Of a DNA stretch of 35,215 nt, positions 31,664 through 35,215 are shown one piece after another. A program made the position numbers and the translations under genes. The stretch spans positions 1-35,215 of the forward strand of contig NZ_JAFCLS010000067.1 in the NCBI RefSeq assembly GCF_018131075.1, written 5' to 3'. The notes beneath the pieces are model-generated. The model did not search any database. It was not told the origin of the DNA and saw only the letters and a program-made list of their open reading frames with translations. Origin of the DNA: Bradyrhizobium sp. JYMT SZCCT0428 (GTDB taxonomy: Bacteria; Pseudomonadota; Alphaproteobacteria; Rhizobiales; Xanthobacteraceae). The first letter of the stretch is position 1. Each line of letters begins with the position of its first letter.

Positions 31664-31746
31664 CGTCATGGCCGGGCTTGTCCCGGCCATCCACGTCTTG
31701 GCAACAAAGGAAGTCGTGGATGCCCGGGACAAGCCCGGGCATGACG
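31664..31746. repeat. Double hairpin, CGTCATGGCCGGGC type, after glpK
   Basis: Left arm CGTCATGGCCGGGCTTG..CGGCCATCCACG and right arm CGTGGATGCCCGGGACAAG..GGGCATGACG pair across the whole element, with each arm also a hairpin. The tip sequences are swapped (GGCC versus GCCC) relative to the copy at 27688-27773. It starts 10 bp after the glpK stop. Confidence 0.82.
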
Positions 31747-31763
31747 ATAAGGAAGAACGAGCC

Positions 31764-32357
31764 ATGATCCTCCCTGACGGTAACTTCGACGTCCCCTCTG
31801 GCAAGATCGCCACCGTCGTTACGCATCTGGAGATGATCGAACTCCCCGCGATCCCGTCGGACCCTGCGGGCGCATGGACGCTGCGCCGGGTCGAGACGCC
31901 CGCGCTCGACTGGTATCGCGAACTGTTCCGCCGCGTCGGCGAGGAATGGCTATGGATTTCGCGGGCGCGGATGTCGGATGCCAGGCTCACCGCGATCATC
32001 CATTCACCGCTGGTGGAAGTCTATGCGCTGGAGCATGAGGGCCGCGGCGAAGGTCTGCTGGAGCTCGACTTTCGCGAGGCCGGCCAGTGCGAGCTTGGTT
32101 TCTTCGGCGTCACCGCAAAACTGATCGGCAGCGGCGCCGGCCGCTGGATGATGAACCGCGCACTGGAGCTTTCCTGGTCGCGGCCGATCGAGCGATTCTG
32201 GGTGCACACCTGCACGCACGATCATCCGTCAGCGGTGGCGTTCTATCAGCGCTCCGGCTTTCGCGCCTTCCGGCGGCAAATCGAGATCGAGGACGACCCG
32301 CGCCTCGACGGCACCGCGCCGCGTGACGCGGCGAGGCATGTGCCGGTGATTGAGTGA
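31764..32357 (+). CDS. GNAT-family N-acetyltransferase
   Basis: A 197-residue GNAT protein from the ATG at 31764. The frame is open much further upstream, but that stretch lies inside glpK in another frame. The core LELDFREAGQCELGFFGV is followed by the acetyl-CoA loop LIGSGAGRWMMNRALELSW (the G-x-G-x-G/A type), then FWVHTCTHDHPSAVAFYQRS and GFRAFRRQIEI, the typical C-terminal strand order. The substrate cannot be told; relatives acetylate small amines or protein N termini. AAGGAAGAACGA upstream is a fair ribosome site. It is probably a separate unit from glpK because a strong palindrome lies between. Confidence 0.82.
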   Translation: MILPDGNFDVPSGKIATVVTHLEMIELPAIPSDPAGAWTLRRVETPALDWYRELFRRVGEEWLWISRARMSDARLTAIIHSPLVEVYALEHEGRGEGLLELDFREAGQCELGFFGVTAKLIGSGAGRWMMNRALELSWSRPIERFWVHTCTHDHPSAVAFYQRSGFRAFRRQIEIEDDPRLDGTAPRDAARHVPVIE

Positions 32358-32395
32358 TTTGGATCGGGTGAGTCGAATCTGTAGCGACGGCTTAC

Positions 32396-32531
32396 CTTAC
32401 CTCGCCCCGCTTGCGGGGAGAGGTCGGATTGCGAAGCAATCCGGGTGAGGGGGTACAGGTCTCTCGACAATCATTGCTCGGAGAGATGCCCCTCACCCCA
32501 ACCCTCTCCCCGCGAAGGGCGGGGAGAGGGA
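32396..32531. repeat. Compound dyad, CTCGCCCCGC type, after the GNAT gene
   Basis: The left part has CCCCGCTTGCGGGGAGAGG and GGATTGCGAAGCAATCC, and the right part CCTCACCCCAACCCTCTCCC with CGCGAAGGGCGGGGAGAGGG. The two halves pair imperfectly over about 130 bp. It lies between the convergent GNAT gene and the small exported-protein gene. Confidence 0.72.
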
Positions 32532-32549
32532 GATCGACTCACGTTTCCC

Positions 32550-32966
32550 TCAAAACAAATCCTGCTTCGCCCGCGAGATCGAAAACCCCCGCCTGTCCGC
32601 ATTCAAGCACGTCACGCCCGATTGCTCCGACGTGCAGGTAAATCCGCCGCGCTGCCAGACCTCGCCATAGACCAGCATCGGCATCTTGGGGTCCATCACT
32701 GTATCGCCGTAGCAGAGGCGTACGGCGCTGCCCCTGGATCGCATCTCGAACGCCTTGCCCCATTCAAGATCGCAGTCGGCCGGCCGGCGCGCGGTCACCG
32801 TGGCTTCCATGATGTCGCAGCGGAGCGTGTTTTGCTTGTCGTAGTCGAAATAGGCACAGGCGATGTTTTTCGATGGCGACTGGAAGCCGACGGGGCCGCT
32901 TTGGGCGTGAGCTGAGCCGGCAAGGAGCAGCAACGAAAGCCCGAGGACGTTGAGTGGCAGGCGCAT
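32550..32966 (-). CDS. Small exported protein of unknown function (DUF6636-like)
   Basis: A 138-residue protein with a clear signal peptide (MRLPLNVLGLSLLLLAGSAHA, cleavage before QSGP), so the mature form of about 117 residues is periplasmic or secreted. It has six cysteines (in IACAYFD, LRCDI, DCDLEW, RLCYGD, FTCTS and VTCLN), an even number consistent with three disulfides. The pattern SPSKNIACAYFD ... GFTCTS..GVTCLN ... GFSISRA resembles the small exported DUF6636 family as I recall it; no function is known to me. GGAAGGA before the ATG is a good ribosome site. It is a lone - strand gene between two palindromic elements. Confidence 0.75.
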   Translation of the reverse strand: MRLPLNVLGLSLLLLAGSAHAQSGPVGFQSPSKNIACAYFDYDKQNTLRCDIMEATVTARRPADCDLEWGKAFEMRSRGSAVRLCYGDTVMDPKMPMLVYGEVWQRGGFTCTSEQSGVTCLNADRRGFSISRAKQDLF

Positions 32967-32989
32967 GGCCGTCCTTCCGTTTGGGGAAT

Positions 32990-33072
32990 GTCATGCCCGG
33001 ACTTGATCCGGGCATCCATCACCCTTGACACCTTCAAAGCAGATGGATGGCCGGGTCAAGCCCGGCCATGAC
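32990..33072. repeat. Double hairpin, GTCATGCCCGGAC type
   Basis: Arms GTCATGCCCGGACTTG..CCGGGCATCCATC and GATGGATGGCCGGGTCAAG..GGCCATGAC pair over the element. It lies in the 125-bp divergent gap between the exported-protein and GST genes, so promoters for both must be squeezed around or inside it. Confidence 0.82.
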
Positions 33073-33091
33073 AAGTAGGACACAGTCATCC

Positions 33092-33718
33092 ATGTTCCTG
33101 ATCGGCCAATACGACTCCCCCTTCGTCCGCCGCGTCGCGATTGCGCTGCGGCTGTATGGCTTGCCGTTCGAGCACCGGCCGTGGTCGACCTTCGGCGATG
33201 CCGACAAGATCGCGCCGTATAATCCGTTGCGCCGGGTGCCGACTTTGGTGCTCGCCAACGGCGAGGCTGTCATTGAAAGCGCCGCGATCCTGGATGCGCT
33301 GGATGAACTGGTCGGCCCGGAAGCGGCGATGATGGCCGAGCGCGGCGATTTGCGCCGCCGGCAATTGCGGATCTGCGCGCTCGGCAGTGGCCTCGCCGAC
33401 AAGGCGGTCAGCCTGATCTATGAGCGGGTGCTGCGGAAGGAACAGCTCGCGCTTTGGGTCGAGCGCTGCCAGACGCAGATCGGCGGCGTGCTCGCGATGC
33501 TGGAGAGAGAGCGCGAGCCGATCCCGACGGCCTACTGGTTCGGGGAACGCATCGGCCATGCCGATATCATGGTGGCCTGCGCGTTGCGCTTCATCAGCGA
33601 AGCGCATCCCGCGCTGTTCGATGCGCGCTATCCGGCGCTGCAGGCCCACGCCATCAGATGCGAGGCGCTGCCGCCGTTCCAGGAAATTTTGCAGCGGCTC
33701 GATCCGCCGAAGGGGTGA
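33092..33718 (+). CDS. Glutathione S-transferase-like protein
   Basis: A 208-residue protein with a thioredoxin-like N-terminal domain (LIGQYDSPFVRRVAIALRLY, then RRVPTLVLANGEAVIESAAI, holding the cis-proline and the glutathione-binding Glu-Ser) and an all-alpha C-terminal domain with FGERIGHADIMVACALRFIS, the usual N-capping Asp motif. It likely conjugates or uses glutathione in the cytoplasm; the substrate is unknown. I start at ATG 33092, because upstream in-frame codons lie in the palindromic repeat. It converges on the next gene with a 24-bp gap and no obvious terminator. Confidence 0.85.
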   Translation: MFLIGQYDSPFVRRVAIALRLYGLPFEHRPWSTFGDADKIAPYNPLRRVPTLVLANGEAVIESAAILDALDELVGPEAAMMAERGDLRRRQLRICALGSGLADKAVSLIYERVLRKEQLALWVERCQTQIGGVLAMLEREREPIPTAYWFGERIGHADIMVACALRFISEAHPALFDARYPALQAHAIRCEALPPFQEILQRLDPPKG

Positions 33719-33742
33719 ATCTCCCCATCATTTCGGGCGCCA

Positions 33743-34525
33743 TTATTTGCAGTCGCGGCAGATCGTCAGTTTGCGCCTGAGCTGCACATCTTCCGCGGAA
33801 TCGGCCCACGGTTGCCCCGCGATGCTATCGGGCTCTTTCATCGGCTTCGACCGTTTGGCTGTGCGTGGGCTGACGGGTAACGTTGGAGCCGGTTCGTCTT
33901 CGATGCTGGTGGTGAAGCCATCGTGATCGGCGGCCGGTTTCGGCGGCGGTGTCTCCCTCGCGACTGGCGGCGCCGTGCGCCTGGCGGTCGCCCTCGGTGG
34001 AGGAGCGTCCTCGGTTGCCGCTGGCGGTGACGCGTCCCTGGCCACCTGCGGTGGCGCGCGCTTGGCGGTTGGCTTTGGCGGAGGAGCGTCCTCGGTTGCC
34101 GCTGGCGGGAACGGGTCCTTGGCCGGCGGCGGTGGCGCACGCTTGGCGGTTGGCTTTGGTGAAGGAGCGTCCTCGGTTGCCGCTGGCGGGAACGGGTCCT
34201 TGGCCGGCGGCGATGCCGCGCGCTTGGCGGTTGGCTTTGGTGGAGGAGCGTCCTCGGTTGCCGCTGGCGGGAACGCGTCCCTGGCGACCGGCGATGCCGC
34301 GCGCTTGGCGGTTGCCCTCGGTGGAGGCGCGTCCTCGGCTGCCGCTGGCGGCGAAGCCAGGATGACGGCCGGAGGCGGCGGCACAGCCTCGTCCGGCGAT
34401 GGTGCCGGCCGGGCAAGCGAAAGCGGTGGAGCAAGCGAGGTTTGGCATCTCGCGCTGTCAGGCAGCCCAAAACTGACGGACAAAAATCCGATGGCAAACA
34501 GTGCCGCGGCGTTCTTTATTCGCAT
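33743..34525 (-). CDS. Exported Pro/Ala-rich repeat protein
   Basis: A 260-residue protein from the ATG at 34525 (MRIKNAAALFAIGFLSVSFG, a signal peptide with cleavage near DSARC-Q). A longer frame upstream runs through a non-conserved spacer and is rejected. The middle consists of five tandem units of 27 residues, PPAATEDAPPPKPTAKRA followed by a variable xxPPAKDPF, encoded by exact 81-bp periods. The alternation of acidic (ED), proline and basic (AKR) positions suggests an extended, unstructured periplasmic spacer or surface chain. The C-terminal tail SAEDVQLRRKLTICRDCK ends with a CxxC pair that could bind metal or form a disulfide. I recognise no family and assign no function. The unit structure in all three codon positions supports real coding. 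Confidence 0.7.
   Translation of the reverse strand: MRIKNAAALFAIGFLSVSFGLPDSARCQTSLAPPLSLARPAPSPDEAVPPPPAVILASPPAAAEDAPPPRATAKRAASPVARDAFPPAATEDAPPPKPTAKRAASPPAKDPFPPAATEDAPSPKPTAKRAPPPPAKDPFPPAATEDAPPPKPTAKRAPPQVARDASPPAATEDAPPPRATARRTAPPVARETPPPKPAADHDGFTTSIEDEPAPTLPVSPRTAKRSKPMKEPDSIAGQPWADSAEDVQLRRKLTICRDCK
34001..34405. repeat. Five 81-bp tandem repeats inside the Pro/Ala-rich gene
   Basis: The marker AGGAGCGTCCTCGGTTGCCG starts at 34001, 34082, 34163 and 34244, with a variant (AGGCGCGTCC) at 34325, giving exact 81-bp steps. The unit is a multiple of three, so copy-number change keeps the frame. The middle three units are most alike, and the outer two have drifted. Confidence 0.88.
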
Positions 34526-34690
34526 ACCGAAAACCGCCGATCTGAAATCAATGATCGCGGCCCTCCGAGGGCACGCTTCGTATAAACTACCGATCCTACC
34601 ATGGCGGTCAAAGTTGTCGGAAGTTCGATCCGTACTGCGAGGTCTTACCACCGTTCCCGGAGATCTTGCAGAAGGGATGAGCTTCTTTCT

Positions 34691-34874
34691 TACCCTCCCT
34701 GGAGGGGGAGGGTCGGCTCGCATCGAGCGAAGCGACATGCGAGCCGGGGTGGGGTGACGGTCTCTCAGCTTGGACGCTGTTCGCGAGGAGAGACTGTCAC
34801 CCCGCCCCGCCGCTCATTTCATGAGCGTCGACCCACGAGCGAGCTTCGCTCGTCTCGGACCCCTCCAGGGGGTA
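34691..34874. repeat. Long compound dyad upstream of the Pro/Ala-rich gene
   Basis: Left arm parts TACCCTCCCTGGAGGGG and GGGGTGGGGTGACGGTCTCTC pair with GAGAGACTGTCACCCCGCCCC and CCCCTCCAGGGGGTA across about 180 bp, with a nested ACGAGCGAGCTTCGCTCGT hairpin on the right. With the repeat that follows it fills the 690-bp gene-free right end (34526-35215). I see no gene or clear promoter in 34526-34690, apart from a small GCCCTCCGAGGGC hairpin. Confidence 0.75.
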
Positions 34875-34897
34875 AGTGATCGCGCTGCGACAAATTA

Positions 34898-35215
34898 ACC
34901 CGACGGGCAAAATTCCGCTTCCCTCGTCGGGCAAATCAGCGGTTTGAATCGTCGCGTCCCGCCCGACAAGAGGGGCGTGCGCACGTCACGAACGCGCGGC
35001 GGGATGCGGTGGACGCTGGTTCACGTCTGACGACGGCGTGGATTAAGCGTACGGCAAAACCGTGTGGTCCTGGCGCCCGTTGCCGGCGTCAAGCTGTCGG
35101 AGAAGCGTGAGCGGAAACGATAGCGACGGAGTCAACCCAGAACTCGTCTCCGGGGAGATCACGGCATAAGCCGTAAAGCCATTGCGCAGGGAAGGCCGGA
35201 TGCTCTCCGCTGCCC
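34898..35215. repeat. Dispersed structured repeat, right copy (5' part)
   Basis: The last 45 bases repeat the first 45 of the window with two changes (positions 30 and 33). Upstream of this core are further stems: CCCGACG (34899-34905) with CGTCGGG (34925-34931), and GCGTCCCGCC (34954-34963) with GGCGGGATGC (34998-35007, one wobble). A frame reading AYGKTVWSWRPL resembles short 'hypothetical proteins' I recall from Bradyrhizobium repeats; I take it as part of the element and not a gene. Joined with the left copy's 3' part, a full element would be roughly 450-570 bp. Confidence 0.7.

Noticed and set aside
31083..31763. Upstream extension of the GNAT reading frame
   Set aside because: It lies inside glpK in another frame; the true start is the ATG at 31764 behind a ribosome site.
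34001..34405. CRISPR-like array
   Set aside because: The repeats are contiguous 81-bp coding units without unique spacers, and no cas gene is present.
33975..34757. Glycine/alanine-rich 260-codon frame on the + strand over the 81-bp repeats
   Set aside because: The repeats are open on both strands because of their composition. The - strand frame has a signal peptide and sensible ends; the + strand one runs into the upstream dyad.
1..35215. Integrated mobile island flanked by attachment-site-like direct repeats
   Set aside because: There is no integrase, transposase, relaxase or tRNA target, and the contents are ordinary metabolic genes; the terminal repeats belong to a dispersed family and fit contig ends better.

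Overview
The window looks like chromosomal DNA from a Bradyrhizobium-type alphaproteobacterium (Nitrobacteraceae, order Hyphomicrobiales). The reasons are the high GC content, two complete branched-chain-amino-acid-type (HAAT) ABC transporters, gene sets resembling the p-coumarate (cou) and pimelate (pim) loci of Rhodopseudomonas palustris, and many GTCATnnCCGGGC-type dispersed palindromes. There is no integrase, transposase, phage gene, tRNA, rRNA or CRISPR array. Both ends of the window lie inside copies of the same dispersed repeat, in the same orientation, which is how short-read contigs usually end.

Region 1 (about 260-10050) is a hydroxycinnamate-type (ferulate or p-coumarate) uptake and activation locus. 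On the + strand are a crotonase, a feruloyl-CoA synthase-like ligase, a short-chain dehydrogenase, a hotdog thioesterase and a periplasmic binding protein. Converging on the - strand are an ABC permease, a fused permease-ATPase and a second ATPase. A MarR regulator (CouR-like) diverges from the permease. Two operator-like inverted repeats with the same 10-3-10 layout lie upstream of the crotonase gene and in the regulator/permease gap, so one repressor probably controls both arms.

Region 2 (about 10050-13800) holds a soluble PAS-PAS-GGDEF-EAL protein and a MOFRL-family glycerate 2-kinase, both on the - strand. They have no obvious link to the flanking pathways.

Region 3 (about 13830-29920) looks like a dicarboxylate/fatty-acid (pimelate-type) locus. 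On the - strand are an IclR regulator, a four-gene HAAT transporter (ATPase, ATPase, permease, permease) and three closely similar binding-protein genes, each ending in its own strong terminator. Diverging on the + strand are pimF-like (hydratase/dehydrogenase fusion), pimA-like (acyl-CoA ligase), pimC-like and pimD-like (two-subunit acyl-CoA dehydrogenase) and an SDR gene. A perfect 9-1-9 palindrome in the divergent spacer is a candidate IclR operator. No thiolase (pimB) gene is present.

Region 4 (about 29920-35215) holds glycerol kinase, a GNAT acetyltransferase, a small exported six-cysteine protein, a glutathione S-transferase-like protein and an exported Pro/Ala-rich protein built on five 81-bp tandem repeats. 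From 24.6 kb rightward almost every intergenic gap contains a dispersed palindrome. Names borrowed from R. palustris rest on recalled family and gene-order knowledge, not on a search.
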